Shown one piece after another: positions 27,005 to 36,332 of a stretch of DNA of 64,000 bases (position 1 is the stretch's first letter; the number at the start of each line of letters is the position of its first letter). The translations under genes and the position numbers were made by a program. The DNA lies in assembly GCA_016795105.1 (NCBI GenBank), contig JAEUIH010000016.1:47906-111905 (forward strand), written 5' to 3'. This stretch comes from Planctomyces sp. (GTDB lineage Bacteria; Planctomycetota; Planctomycetia; Planctomycetales; Planctomycetaceae). A model generated the notes under the pieces. That model was given only the letters and a program-made list of their open reading frames with translations, was not told the origin of the DNA and ran no database searches.

Positions 27005-27120
27005 TGGGCGGGCTAATGAGAATAGCGATCACGCTCCGCGCGTTGATGCAAACTCTCAATGAGGCGGAGCTGGCTCGATACAATCCAGCAGGTAAGGTGA
27101 CGCATGTCGGGGGCAGACCA

Positions 27121-27238
27121 GGGTGGGCTCGGGCAGGAATGCCCAAGCTACATTTGCCAGAGCGGGCTCGGGCAGGAATGCCCAAGCTACATTTGCCAGG
27201 GTGGGCTCGGGCAGGAATGCCCAAGCTACATTTGGCGG
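27121..27238. repeat. Three tandem 38-40-bp units with GGGCA/TGCCC hairpin (family C)
   Basis: Units at 27121-27160, 27161-27199 and 27200-27238, each with GGGCTCGGGCAGGAATGCCC followed by AAGCTACATTTG. The hairpin GGGCA-GGAA-TGCCC is shared with elements at 4761-4790 and 63888-63985, here in reverse orientation. The rest of the 27005-27327 gap holds no gene. Confidence 0.85.
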
Positions 27239-27327
27239 CCAATGATTGTTATTTTTTCATCAAAGACGACAATTCTGTTTTGCGTTGACAGGAGCTGGTT
27301 CAAACCGTCTCAACAAAAGGGTGTCAA

Positions 27328-28791
27328 ATGTCTCGCCAATTTTCTTCGGAGTTCATTCTTTCCGGAGTCCTTTGCATGGTCGCTTTGCTGGCATCCGGCA
27401 CCAACAACAGGGCACTCGGAGAAGAGTTTCAGCTCGAACTGCGATCACAGACTCGCAGCTCAGAAACGTCGGCATTTGAACGTCAGTTCCGTCAGGAAAC
27501 GTGGAAGGCCGGGGAAACGGCATTTATCGTTTGCGATGTGTGGGACTACCATCACTGCTTAAATGCCGTGAATCGACTGAACGAGTTCGGCCCGCGACTT
27601 AACGATGTCCTTGCTGAAGCTCGCAGGCGAGGTGCAGTCATTATTCACGCACCAAGTGACTGTATGGCTTCGTTTGAAGGACATCCGGCACGGCTGCGAG
27701 TGACTGCAATTCCTGAGGCCTCGAATCGGCCGGCAGAAATTGAAAGCTGGTGTTCAAAGATTCCTGCTGAAGAGCTTGCCTCGTATCCGATCGACCAGTC
27801 TGACGGCGGCGAAGACGATGATCCAGAAGAACATGCTCGCTGGGCTGCGAAACTCAAGGCCCTTGGACGCAATCCGGCGATGCCATGGAAGACTCAGTCA
27901 TCTCTGATCACCATCGATCCGGAACGAGACCTGATTAGTGATCGAGGTGATGAAGTGTGGAATGTTCTTGAGCATTACGGCATTCGCAACGTCGTGCTGA
28001 CCGGAGTGCACACAAACATGTGTGTGCTGGGGCGTCCATTCGGTCTTCGCCAAATGGTTCGCAACGGGAAGAACGTGGTCCTGATGCGAGATATGACAGA
28101 CTGCATGTATAACCCGAAACGCTGGCCCTATGTTGACCACTTCACGGGCAACGACCTGATCATATCGCACGTTGAACGTTACGTGTGCCCGACTGTGACA
28201 AGTAACCAGTTGCTGGGAGGTGACGTTTTTCGATTCTCAGGCGATCAGCGATCGCAGACAGATATTACCGATGTAAAGCTACCTGAACTTTCAGCAGAAG
28301 CGATGAAATCGCAATGGAATACAATTTCTGTTCCGTCCGAGTGGACAGAGGTACTGAAGGACTCAACTGTGGATACACGGATTGTCTGGTACCGCAGTAC
28401 GTTAAGAATTTCGGCCAACTGGCTTGAGCCAGGCAATGCAGCCGTCATGGTCCACGCACCGGAAAAGGGATCTGTTAAGGCCTGGCTCAATGGCAAGCCG
28501 CTCAAGGGAATAGAACCAATTTGCCTGGCATGTTCAGAACCGGAACCGATTCGATTTGTGATCCCGAACGATCTCGTTGAGAAAAACGATGCGAACCTGC
28601 TGGTTCTCAGGGCAGAATCCACTGTTCCCGTGAAAACGACGATCACCCCGCCAGTCGTTACCTGCGGTAAGTCATCGACTTTGCTTAAAAGGCGGTGGCA
28701 AATCCGAATCGGCGACGATCCGCAGTGGTCGGGAATTCCGCTCCCGGCAAAATTTGGAACTGGCACTGACATTGTCTTTGAGATCCGCTGA
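27328..28791 (+). CDS. Exported isochorismatase-like cysteine hydrolase with C-terminal beta domain
   Basis: 487 residues: signal peptide (about 1-31), then a cysteine-hydrolase domain with FIVCDVWDYHHC (Asp70) and TGVHTNMCV (nucleophile Cys232), then a C-terminal region of about 170 residues (WNTISVPSEWTEVLKDSTVDTR to IVFEIR) that looks like a beta-sandwich, perhaps a carbohydrate- or ligand-binding module. Isochorismatase-like enzymes cleave C-N or C-O bonds in small molecules. The insert between the two halves (EEHARWAAKLKALGRNPAMPW) is longer than in cytosolic members. It stands 25 bp before a sulfatase gene on the same strand, so the two may act on one substrate. Confidence 0.9.
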   Translation: MSRQFSSEFILSGVLCMVALLASGTNNRALGEEFQLELRSQTRSSETSAFERQFRQETWKAGETAFIVCDVWDYHHCLNAVNRLNEFGPRLNDVLAEARRRGAVIIHAPSDCMASFEGHPARLRVTAIPEASNRPAEIESWCSKIPAEELASYPIDQSDGGEDDDPEEHARWAAKLKALGRNPAMPWKTQSSLITIDPERDLISDRGDEVWNVLEHYGIRNVVLTGVHTNMCVLGRPFGLRQMVRNGKNVVLMRDMTDCMYNPKRWPYVDHFTGNDLIISHVERYVCPTVTSNQLLGGDVFRFSGDQRSQTDITDVKLPELSAEAMKSQWNTISVPSEWTEVLKDSTVDTRIVWYRSTLRISANWLEPGNAAVMVHAPEKGSVKAWLNGKPLKGIEPICLACSEPEPIRFVIPNDLVEKNDANLLVLRAESTVPVKTTITPPVVTCGKSSTLLKRRWQIRIGDDPQWSGIPLPAKFGTGTDIVFEIR

Positions 28792-28816
28792 CTGTCAGCA
28801 TCAGGAGAGTAATCCC

Positions 28817-30364
28817 ATGACTGCATCAACGTACTCGATCACCGGCAGGAGCCCGTCTGCAACTGCATGCATCCGGCTGGCACTGTGCGCTGTGTTATTT
28901 GCGATTTCTGTCACCAGCAAGGGCAAAGCGGGGGCGGATGAACTTCCGGACACTCAGCGATCCACTGACCCGCGTCCCAACATCGTGCTGATCGTTGCCG
29001 ATGACATGGGCTACGCAGATCTCAAGTGTTTTGGCGGGCAGCGAATTCAGACACCCGTGATGGACCGTCTGGCACGAGAGGGCAGAAAGTTCACGGATTT
29101 CTACGTGACTCAGGCTGTCTGCTCCGCCTCACGCGCTTCGCTGATGACAGGCTGTTACGCAAACCGAATCAGTCTGGCAGGTGCGCTGAATCATACATCG
29201 CAGGAGGGGATTCATCCGAATGAAGAGCTTCTGCCGGAGTTGCTGAAAGAGCAAGGCTATTCAACAGCGATTCTGGGCAAGTGGCACCTGGGAACTCGAC
29301 CGGACTTCCATCCTCAAAAGCATGGATTCGACCAGTTCTGGGGAATTCCATATTCCAACGACAACAGCCGTTTTCATCCGGTGCTGAAAGACCTTCCGCC
29401 GCTCCCTTTGTACGACGGAGAACAGGTCGCGGAACTGGACCCTGACCAGGCTCAATTCACGCCGCGGATTACGGAACGGGCAATACAATTCATCATGGAA
29501 AACCGCCGGCAGCCATTCTTTCTGTACGTTCCACACATCATGCCTCACGTTCCGCTGTTTGGTACCCGTTTTCGGGGTCAGTCACTTCGAGGGCTTTATG
29601 GCGATGTCATCATGGAACTCGACTGGTCACTCGGAGAAATTCTGAAGGCACTCAAAAGTGCAGGTGTCAGCAACAACACTCTGGTGATCTTTATGTCGGA
29701 TAACGGACCGTTCCTCTCCTACGGAGATCATGCGGGATCTGCGGGAGATCTGCGCGAAGGAAAACTGACAACTTTTGAGGGCGGAATTCGAGTCCCGTGT
29801 ATCATGAGATGGCCGGGCCACATCCCATCAGGCACTGTGTGTTCAGAACCCGCATGTTCGATTGATTTACTACCGACTCTGGTACACCTTGCCGAAGGGC
29901 GTCTCCCTGAGCGAAAGATTGACGGACGAGACATCCGCGATCTGATGACTGATCAACCTGGAGCTCAGTCTCCTCATGAGGCACTGTACTTCTATGCGGG
30001 AGGAGAACTACAGGCCATTCGCAGCGGCAAATGGAAACTCCACTTTGAACACGACTACCTGACAGTGGAAGGTGTTCCGGGAAGAGACGGTAAACCTGCG
30101 AACTCTGAAAACCTGAGGCCGGATTCCATTGAGCAATCCGGCATCCGTGGAATTGCCAGTCGGCATGGATATGGAGTTCGACATATGCCGCAGTCACTCT
30201 ACGATCTTTCAGCTGACCGTTCGGAGTCAGTGAACGTCGCAGACCAGCATCCGGACGTCGTTGCCAGACTCACCGCTTTGGCAGAAACGATTCGATCTGA
30301 GCTGGGCGACGATCTGGTGGGCAGATCCGGATCGGAAGTTCGCCCGGCGGGACGCGCAGATTAG
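28817..30364 (+). CDS. Exported sulfatase (CSASR type)
   Basis: 515 residues. Signal peptide to about residue 40, then the sulfatase fold with the metal-binding pair Asp62-Asp63 in IVADDMGYADL and the signature Cys102-S-A-S-R at the start of VCSASRASLMTG; Cys102 is the residue that would become formylglycine. KWHLGTRPDFHPQKHGFDQFWG and MSDNGPF carry later metal and sulfate contacts. The ATG at 28817 has AGGAGA upstream; the open frame runs 21 codons further but overlaps the preceding gene. The signature has Ala in place of the usual Pro (CxPxR), which still fits arylsulfatases. Likely acts on sulfated polysaccharide. Confidence 0.95.
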   Translation: MTASTYSITGRSPSATACIRLALCAVLFAISVTSKGKAGADELPDTQRSTDPRPNIVLIVADDMGYADLKCFGGQRIQTPVMDRLAREGRKFTDFYVTQAVCSASRASLMTGCYANRISLAGALNHTSQEGIHPNEELLPELLKEQGYSTAILGKWHLGTRPDFHPQKHGFDQFWGIPYSNDNSRFHPVLKDLPPLPLYDGEQVAELDPDQAQFTPRITERAIQFIMENRRQPFFLYVPHIMPHVPLFGTRFRGQSLRGLYGDVIMELDWSLGEILKALKSAGVSNNTLVIFMSDNGPFLSYGDHAGSAGDLREGKLTTFEGGIRVPCIMRWPGHIPSGTVCSEPACSIDLLPTLVHLAEGRLPERKIDGRDIRDLMTDQPGAQSPHEALYFYAGGELQAIRSGKWKLHFEHDYLTVEGVPGRDGKPANSENLRPDSIEQSGIRGIASRHGYGVRHMPQSLYDLSADRSESVNVADQHPDVVARLTALAETIRSELGDDLVGRSGSEVRPAGRAD

Positions 30365-30368
30365 ACCG

Positions 30369-31193
30369 TTAGAGCGTTCCCTGAAACAAATCAGACAGAA
30401 TGTCTTCCAGCTTCTTTCCGCCCACTCCTGCGACAGCAATGATTTTCTGAATGTCAGCAGGTTCGAGGGCATCCGGCAGACACATGTCGGTGACAATTGA
30501 GAAAGCAATCGTCTTCATGCCGGCATGGGCAGCAACGATCGATTCCGGAACCGTTGACATACCAACAATGTCGGCTCCCATAGTCCGCAACATGCGATAC
30601 TCAGCCCGAGTCTCGAGGTTTGGCCCGGCGACAGCGACGAGTACACCGGTATGGGCTGCGATGCCGCGTTTGAGAGCAATGTGTTTGGCTTTGTTGATCA
30701 GCTCACGGTCATACGGCTGGCTCATATCCGGAAACCGAGGTCCAAGCCGATCATCATTGATTCCTCGAAGCGGATTATCGGGAAGCAGATTGATGTGGTC
30801 TTCAATAATGATAATGTCGGCGAGGGAATACTGAGGGTTCATTCCTCCAACAGCACTTGTCAGTACGAGCGTATCGGCTCCCAATTCACGCATCACGCGA
30901 ATCGGAAACGTAACCTGCCCGAGCGAATATCCTTCGTAGTAATGGAATCGCCCCTCCATTGCCATCAGTGGAATACCGTTCAGCGATCCACAGATCAGCT
31001 GTCCGGCATGAGATGGTGCCGTTGAACTTGGGAAATGAGGGATCTCACTGTAGGAGAATCTTGCTTCCGTCTGAATGCGGGTTGCGAGTCCACCGAGTCC
31101 GGTTCCGAGGATCAGTCCGGCGCGTGGTGTTCCGCTCCACTGTTTCCGAATCCAGCTGGCCGCTTCCTGAATCTGTTCCCACATTCCGACCAT
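30369..31193 (-). CDS. punA: Purine nucleoside phosphorylase (trimeric type)
   Basis: 274 residues. Family hallmarks: GLILGTGLGGLA near the N-terminus (phosphate-binding), VGMSTVPESIVAAHAGM (purine/ribose site) and TSAVGGMNPQYSLADIIIIEDHIN in the middle. It cleaves purine ribonucleosides and deoxynucleosides with phosphate in purine salvage. The ATG at 31193 has AGGAA eight bases upstream; the frame extends 31 codons further into the palindrome at 31243-31274, so that part is not coding. Convergent with the sulfatase (4-bp gap). Confidence 0.93.
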   Translation of the reverse strand: MVGMWEQIQEAASWIRKQWSGTPRAGLILGTGLGGLATRIQTEARFSYSEIPHFPSSTAPSHAGQLICGSLNGIPLMAMEGRFHYYEGYSLGQVTFPIRVMRELGADTLVLTSAVGGMNPQYSLADIIIIEDHINLLPDNPLRGINDDRLGPRFPDMSQPYDRELINKAKHIALKRGIAAHTGVLVAVAGPNLETRAEYRMLRTMGADIVGMSTVPESIVAAHAGMKTIAFSIVTDMCLPDALEPADIQKIIAVAGVGGKKLEDILSDLFQGTL

Positions 31194-31242
31194 TGCAGAA
31201 ATTCCTGAATTCGATTCATCATGATGCAACCATAAACGCAGA

Positions 31243-31274
31243 CACGAGCAATGTCCGTGCGGACATTGCTCGTG
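31243..31274. terminator. Perfect 14-bp hairpin between two genes
   Basis: CACGAGCAATGTCC, loop GTGC, GGACATTGCTCGTG. It is exact and very stable, lies between the acidic-protein gene and the phosphorylase gene, both on the minus strand, and has no T-run after it. It may be a factor-dependent terminator, mRNA 3' end or a dispersed repeat. Confidence 0.5.
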
Positions 31275-31315
31275 CCGAATAGTCACCGAATACGCTTCAA
31301 CGGGAAACCGATGAA

Positions 31316-31630
31316 TCAGAATTCTTCTTCATCGTCTTCGAATGCTTCTTCTTCGTCGTCGTCATCAAATTCATCTTCGTCATCATCGAAGTCGTCTTCG
31401 TCGTCTTCGAAATCTTCAAAGTCTTCATCGACCTCATCTTCGAAGTCTTCTTCGTCGTCATCGACATCATCTTCGTCGATTTCTTCTTCGAAGTCTTCAT
31501 CGCCAAAGTCGTCGTCATCACTTTTGAGCCATGGGCTCAGGGTGGCACCGCCGGCAGAAAACGAGATTTCAGCCGCAGATGCGAATGTCTCGATCTCGAG
31601 CGCTTCGCCAAACTTAAGTGTTCCAACCAT
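31316..31630 (-). CDS. Hyperacidic protein
   Basis: 104 residues. The first 37 (MVGTLKFGEALEIETFAS to GATLSPWL) form a possible compact domain; the remaining 67 are almost only Asp, Glu and Phe (DDDEEDFEDEVDEDFEDFEDDED), a predicted disordered acidic tail. GAGG nine bases before the ATG at 31630 supports the start; the frame runs 20 codons further upstream but lacks a site. A tail of this kind could bind Ca2+, basic proteins or nucleic-acid-binding partners (inference). No signal peptide was recognised. The plus-strand Ser-rich frame here is its antisense image. Confidence 0.72.
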   Translation of the reverse strand: MVGTLKFGEALEIETFASAAEISFSAGGATLSPWLKSDDDDFGDEDFEEEIDEDDVDDDEEDFEDEVDEDFEDFEDDEDDFDDDEDEFDDDDEEEAFEDDEEEF

Positions 31631-31820
31631 GACCAACAACCTCGCGTAAGTCCTGAAAACTAAATGTGTTGAGTGATTCTCAAAAGCCAATTTGACGCGA
31701 TTGATAATCAGACAGAGAATCCCTTGTCAACCCCCGGTTCGACGATGAATCCGACAAAATCCCAGGTCGCATCTTCGGGAACCCAATTATTGGTATTTCA
31801 CCCCAAAAAAGGCTCTAAAG

Positions 31821-32174
31821 GTGCAATCCGCGACTCCAAACGAAATCTTCCTGCGTGCGGACGATTTCTGGATCGTATTTCGGCAACGATTCTATGGACC
31901 TTTTGATTATCAGTGGAGCGTTGATCTATATGGCATGGAATTTCGATTTCAGGGCCAAAAGTTCGGAGAGTTCTGCAGTGACGATGAGTTCTTTGCCGAC
32001 CTGTCACCCTATCAGCTTCCTCCGGAAGTTTGTTCTGTAGTGATGCTCGTAGCTGCACATATTGTGCAGGGAGTTCGATCAGCCAGTTCACCCGACGACA
32101 GGCTCCGTTCACTCGAGTCGCTGCTGACTCTGCATCAGCACGAAACGTTCAGAGTGCACTCAGACGCTGCATAA
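31821..32174 (+). CDS. Conserved hypothetical protein, 117 aa
   Basis: Starts at GTG 31821 with AAAGG eight bases upstream. The chain is compact (FLRADDFWIVFRQRFYGPFDYQWSVDLYG; MEFRFQGQKFGEFCSDDEFFADLSPYQLPPEVC) with no membrane or signal segment. It resembles small planctomycete proteins of unknown function. It overlaps no other gene and is convergent with tyrA (29-bp gap). Function unassigned. Confidence 0.6.
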   Translation: MQSATPNEIFLRADDFWIVFRQRFYGPFDYQWSVDLYGMEFRFQGQKFGEFCSDDEFFADLSPYQLPPEVCSVVMLVAAHIVQGVRSASSPDDRLRSLESLLTLHQHETFRVHSDAA

Positions 32175-32203
32175 TGAGCATCAAAGGTGGCTCACACGGT
32201 GGC

Positions 32204-33067
32204 TCAGTCCAGCATTTGACGCAGCACAGCGGCTCGATGAAGGATTGCCTCGATTCGAACAGAATCCCTCGATTCCACGGCAAGTCGCAATTCCTGAAGA
32301 ACCTGCTCTGCCCGAAGCATTGCTTCCACAACAAATCTCTGGTTGCCCAGAAGTATCCCAGCCCACAAGTCTGCTGCACCTGCGGCAACTCGCGTTGTAT
32401 CTCGAAAACCTGTTCCTGTCAGCGGAAGGTGCTGCGGCTGAACGCAGGCCGCGGTGACAGATGCCATTACATGGGGCAAGTGACTGGTGAGTGCCAGCAC
32501 CTGATCGTGTTCTGAGGCCGTCATTTCAACTGTTCGACAGCCAATGGAGCCCCAGAACTGAGTGACTCGTGCCACAAGGTCCGGACGAGCACCTTCCGGG
32601 GTAATCACGCACGTGCGCCCCTCGTACAGATCCGGATCCGCATTTTCAAATCCCGACTGCTCACTGCCTGCAATCGGATGTGCACCTACAAATTGCAGGG
32701 ACGGGCCACCTTTTCTTCGAAGGTCTTCATAGATCGCACCCTTGACACTCCCACCATCCGTAATCACACAATCACTGTTCAGGTGCTTCACGAATTCAAT
32801 GACAGATTCCGCGATATGTTCAACTGGAAGGCAAATCACGACGATTGACGTTGAGCTCAGAGCAGAGCAGGGGGTTGTCGAAAAGTCGTCAATGAGTCCC
32901 TGAGCGCAGGCCTGCTCCAGCCTGGTCCTGCTGCGTCCTACGCCCGTGATTCGACAGGCGGGCATCCGTTTTCGGAGTGCGGCCGCAATCGAACCGCCTA
33001 TGAGCCCGACACCGGCAATCACGACGTGCGATTCAGGAACTAAACTTGTCTGATGAGATAATGACAT
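32204..33067 (-). CDS. tyrA: Prephenate dehydrogenase
   Basis: 287 residues. NAD(P)-binding motif GVGLIGGS (19-26), VICLPVEH, DGGSVKG, and FVGAHPIAGSEQSGFENAD, which carries the catalytic His of the TyrA family, are all in place. The C-terminal half is the usual helical dimerisation domain, and there is no ACT domain. It oxidatively decarboxylates prephenate to 4-hydroxyphenylpyruvate in tyrosine synthesis (arogenate use cannot be excluded). It stands alone. Confidence 0.94.
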   Translation of the reverse strand: MSLSHQTSLVPESHVVIAGVGLIGGSIAAALRKRMPACRITGVGRSRTRLEQACAQGLIDDFSTTPCSALSSTSIVVICLPVEHIAESVIEFVKHLNSDCVITDGGSVKGAIYEDLRRKGGPSLQFVGAHPIAGSEQSGFENADPDLYEGRTCVITPEGARPDLVARVTQFWGSIGCRTVEMTASEHDQVLALTSHLPHVMASVTAACVQPQHLPLTGTGFRDTTRVAAGAADLWAGILLGNQRFVVEAMLRAEQVLQELRLAVESRDSVRIEAILHRAAVLRQMLD

Positions 33068-33163
33068 GCCGCGGGATGATAGGGGCTGCCTGCAACTCCC
33101 GCAAACCGATTTTCCCGGACGCCGGCGTGCCCGTCTTTACGGGGCGCCAGCGTGCTCACGGCT
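33068..33163. other. Short intergenic stretch with repeat-like GC-rich palindromic pieces
   Basis: Contains CGCCGGCGTGCCCGTC followed by TTACGGGGCGCCAGCGTG and, at the gene border, CACGGCTTTAGCCATG, which includes the DUF1501 stop (TAA) and looks like repeated sequence. Self-complementarity is partial; I could not define element ends. Confidence 0.35.
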
Positions 33164-34531
33164 TTAGCCATGCTCAACTGACTTTTTCACCTGCAGAATT
33201 GCCGGGTCACGGACCAGTTTTTCCAGCGGCGATGCATCAGCAAATCGCATCGGGCGGCCAATTGGTGTCATCATTTCGTAGTTTGGATCGATCCCAAGGG
33301 ACGCGAGGATTGTTGCATAGAGTTCCGGAACTGAGACAGGATCCGCCGGTGCCGCGTCTTTGGCTTGCGGAATATCGCCTGGTGTCGCGCCGATCACGGT
33401 TCCTTCACGAAATCCACCGCCTGCAATCATACACGAAAACCAGTTTGGCCAGTGATCGCGTCCGGAAGTCGCATTGATGGCCGGAGTTCGCCCGAATTCA
33501 CTGATGCATAGAACAATCGTAGATTCAAGCAGATCGCGTTCCCGCAGATCACGAATCAGTGTTGCGATGGCGGGGTCAAGGATGCGGCATTGGGTGATAT
33601 GGCCTTCATGATTTGAGACATGTGTGTCAAACCCGGAGAGATTCACTTCAACCGCCCGAACACCCACTTCAATCAATCGCCGTGCCACGAGACATCCTCG
33701 CCCAAAACGGGTGTCACCATAAGCGGCTTTGAGCTGCTGTGATTCATCATCCGTCTGAAAAGCTCTCAGCTGATCGGATGACATCATGCGAACAGCTCGA
33801 TCAATTGTGTCCTGATGCAGCGTCTTCTGCGCGGGCAGCTCACGGCCTCTCTGGAATCGACGACTGATGATATCGACACCCGCAAGACGAACATTCTGTC
33901 GGCTCTTTGTCACATAGGGGTCCAGGTTTGCCAGTCCCTGACCAGGTTCGAAGATTCGAAATGCGTCCCATTCATTTCCCAGATAGCCACCATGTGTAAA
34001 CGTCTGATCGGCGGAGAGTGAGACATGCATCGGGATTTCAACCTGCGGATCAGGAAGTTCGTGCGTCGCGATTGCCCCGATCGAGGGATATTTCAAAGTC
34101 TGCTCCGGCCGATAACCGGTTTTCACAAACGTTGTTCCGCGTTCGTGGTCGCCTTCCTTGGAATGCAGCGAACGTATCAACATCGCAGAATGCATCTGCT
34201 CCGCCAGCTGAGGCAAAAGGTCACTGATCTGGATGTCGGGTGCGCTGGTTGAAATCGCTTTGACTTCGCCTCCGGTCGGAGTTCCCGGATGAGGATCAAA
34301 GGTCTCCAGCTGACTCATTCCACCACCCATCCAAAGCGTAATCAGCGAACGTGGTCGTTCAGATCTGCGCAATGCGGCTGCCCGAGTCGACAGAGCCGGA
34401 AGTGCAAATGACACTCCAAGTGCCGCAAGAGTCTGGAGTAGTGAACGACGACTCAACGAACCTGAGCCCGGTATTCCTGCCCCCCCCGAACCACCGGATA
34501 ACATCTCAACCGCTTTATTGATCGACTTCAT
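33164..34531 (-). CDS. DUF1501 family protein with Tat-type leader
   Basis: 455 residues. A twin-arginine motif SRRSLLQ at 27-33 begins a hydrophobic leader (TLAALGVSFALPALSTRAAA), so export is by the Tat route, usual for DUF1501. The fold then shows LWMGGGMSQLETFDPHPG, LIRSLHSKEGDHERGT, GCLVARRLIEVGVRAVEVNLSGFDTH and CISEFGRTPAINATSGRDHWPNWFS. Its partner gene, DUF1549/DUF1553 (34609), lies 77 bp upstream on the same strand. Substrate unknown. Its stop codon falls at the edge of a repeat-like stretch. Confidence 0.94.
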   Translation of the reverse strand: MKSINKAVEMLSGGSGGAGIPGSGSLSRRSLLQTLAALGVSFALPALSTRAAALRRSERPRSLITLWMGGGMSQLETFDPHPGTPTGGEVKAISTSAPDIQISDLLPQLAEQMHSAMLIRSLHSKEGDHERGTTFVKTGYRPEQTLKYPSIGAIATHELPDPQVEIPMHVSLSADQTFTHGGYLGNEWDAFRIFEPGQGLANLDPYVTKSRQNVRLAGVDIISRRFQRGRELPAQKTLHQDTIDRAVRMMSSDQLRAFQTDDESQQLKAAYGDTRFGRGCLVARRLIEVGVRAVEVNLSGFDTHVSNHEGHITQCRILDPAIATLIRDLRERDLLESTIVLCISEFGRTPAINATSGRDHWPNWFSCMIAGGGFREGTVIGATPGDIPQAKDAAPADPVSVPELYATILASLGIDPNYEMMTPIGRPMRFADASPLEKLVRDPAILQVKKSVEHG

Positions 34532-34608
34532 ACATCTGTTTCCTCGAAATGTGGTTTCAGAGCGACCTGCGTCTCAGGCCATCAATAACCAGCGAACGCC
34601 GTTCCAGA

Positions 34609-36315
34609 CTAGTGGTTCCATGAGAACTCCGGACTATTGAACAGCGACCAATAAAGATCCTGAACTCTCTGATGGCGATTCGGCAGTTCATCTGGAGCGA
34701 TCTTCAGACCAATTCCAGATCCGGATTGATCAGGCTTGTACTGCAGGTATTCCACAAAGAATGCTGTCTCTTCAGGAGAAGGTCGTCGACTGAGGCATGC
34801 GAGGAAGCAGTTTTCCACCACCGCAGCATCGTCCGCCGAATATCGCAGAATATGAGAGGATGCCGTCAGGGCAGCGGGATCCGTTTTTGTAAACTCCTGT
34901 GTGAATCGACCATTCATTCTCATCAGAGACTGAGGAATCGTTCCCACCTGCTGAAGCAGTTCATCGTCTCCGAGATCTCCGTACTCTTTCAAAAAGTCCG
35001 ATTCATTCGTCAGTCGAAGAAGGCGAATAAATGGATGAGAATTCTGGTCGATGGTTCGAACACTGCCCGATTGAAACATTGAACCAATCACCTGCTCCGG
35101 ACGAAGCCTGACCAGCGGATACACCGACCAGTGTTCAAGCTGGCGTGCATATGTCTTCTCGTCGACCGGATCAATTTCCGGGTTCGACTGAGAGTCCAGT
35201 CGGAACACATCGGATTCCACGATCAGACGGATCAGAACACTGAGCTTTCGCCCATGCTTATGGAATTCGGTCCCAAGGACATCGAGTGCATCTTCTTCGG
35301 CCAGTTGTTCAGGGTGCTTGAGGTCGTCCACAGGCGCGTACCAGGGTTTGCCAAACATGAGTCCCCAGACACGATTTGAAATCGCTCGATCAAACCGTCG
35401 GTTCTCCGGATGCGTCACCCAGCTGGCAAACTGAGCTCGCAGGGATCCTCCTGGTGTTACCCACTCCGGATGAAAGGGAACAACGGGAGTAACTTCTCGT
35501 CCGGGATCGTCATCCTGACCGGGTGTCATGACCTTATAGACGACCGGCTGATTGTCGTCATTCATCTGCTTGTCCGTCACACCACCGATCGTCAGGCGAG
35601 CCTGGCAGAAGAATGCTGCAAGTCCTTCAAAGTCAGCCTGCTTCCAGCGTTCGTCAAATTTGTGATCGTGACACTGAGCGCAGTCGATTCGCTGACCAAG
35701 GAATGCTCGCACTGTTCGACCAGCGAGGCGATTTTCATCAAACTCGGATTCGTCATCGATGCGTGCCACTGTGATAAAGTTGGCGGCCGGACTGTCCGTC
35801 CAGAGCCCCTCCGATGCGATCAGTTGTGTGACCGTTTCCGACCATGGCACATCAGCCTGAATCTGCTCACTCAGCCACGAAGTCAGTCGATCTCTTCGAT
35901 AAACAATAAATGGTCCCTGTTCAACTCCGACCAGACTTCGTGCCAATCGCTCAGAGAAGTAGTCGGCAAATCGTGGATCTTTCAGATACTTCAATGTCCA
36001 GCGGGAAATCCGGTCTGAGCCAGGGTCCGCTTCGAAACTTCGAATCTCTTCCATCGAAGGAACGGTACCAATCATGGCAAGCGAAAGTCTTCGCAGGATC
36101 GTCAGGTCATCTGCGGGTGATGCAGGCGTCAACTGTTCTTTCCCCCATTGCCGGCGGAACCATTCGTTCACCCGGGCGACGGATTCATCCAGATTCTCCG
36201 ATTCCGCCACCTTCGCAGGGGCCGCTGTTCCCGGGGAAACCTGTCCGACGGCAGCAACGAGGTAGACAATTAGTGAAACCACACCAAAAGCAAAGAATAC
36301 GACAACTGCTCGCAT
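34609..36315 (-). CDS. DUF1549/DUF1553 protein, divergent
   Basis: 568 residues. One membrane or signal segment (VVVFFAFGVVSLIVYLVAAV), then DUF1549 (LTILRRLSLAMIGTVPSMEEIRSFEAD; FADYFSERLARSLVG; CAQCHDHKFDERW with a CxxCH) and DUF1553 (FASWVTHPENRRFDRAISNRVWGLMFG; LYWSLFNSPEFSWNH at the end). The usual FDP after CHDHK is changed to FDERW, and the domain is shorter than in the 16 kb homologue, so the two pairs are separate lineages. Upstream of the DUF1501 gene, in the common order. Probably a periplasmic partner of that protein. Confidence 0.92.
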   Translation of the reverse strand: MRAVVVFFAFGVVSLIVYLVAAVGQVSPGTAAPAKVAESENLDESVARVNEWFRRQWGKEQLTPASPADDLTILRRLSLAMIGTVPSMEEIRSFEADPGSDRISRWTLKYLKDPRFADYFSERLARSLVGVEQGPFIVYRRDRLTSWLSEQIQADVPWSETVTQLIASEGLWTDSPAANFITVARIDDESEFDENRLAGRTVRAFLGQRIDCAQCHDHKFDERWKQADFEGLAAFFCQARLTIGGVTDKQMNDDNQPVVYKVMTPGQDDDPGREVTPVVPFHPEWVTPGGSLRAQFASWVTHPENRRFDRAISNRVWGLMFGKPWYAPVDDLKHPEQLAEEDALDVLGTEFHKHGRKLSVLIRLIVESDVFRLDSQSNPEIDPVDEKTYARQLEHWSVYPLVRLRPEQVIGSMFQSGSVRTIDQNSHPFIRLLRLTNESDFLKEYGDLGDDELLQQVGTIPQSLMRMNGRFTQEFTKTDPAALTASSHILRYSADDAAVVENCFLACLSRRPSPEETAFFVEYLQYKPDQSGSGIGLKIAPDELPNRHQRVQDLYWSLFNSPEFSWNH

Positions 36316-36332
36316 GGTTCAGCCACCCGAAG

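Noticed and set aside
31251..31649. Ser-rich plus-strand protein
   Set aside because: Antisense image of the GAA/GAC-rich acidic gene, which has the better start site and head domain.
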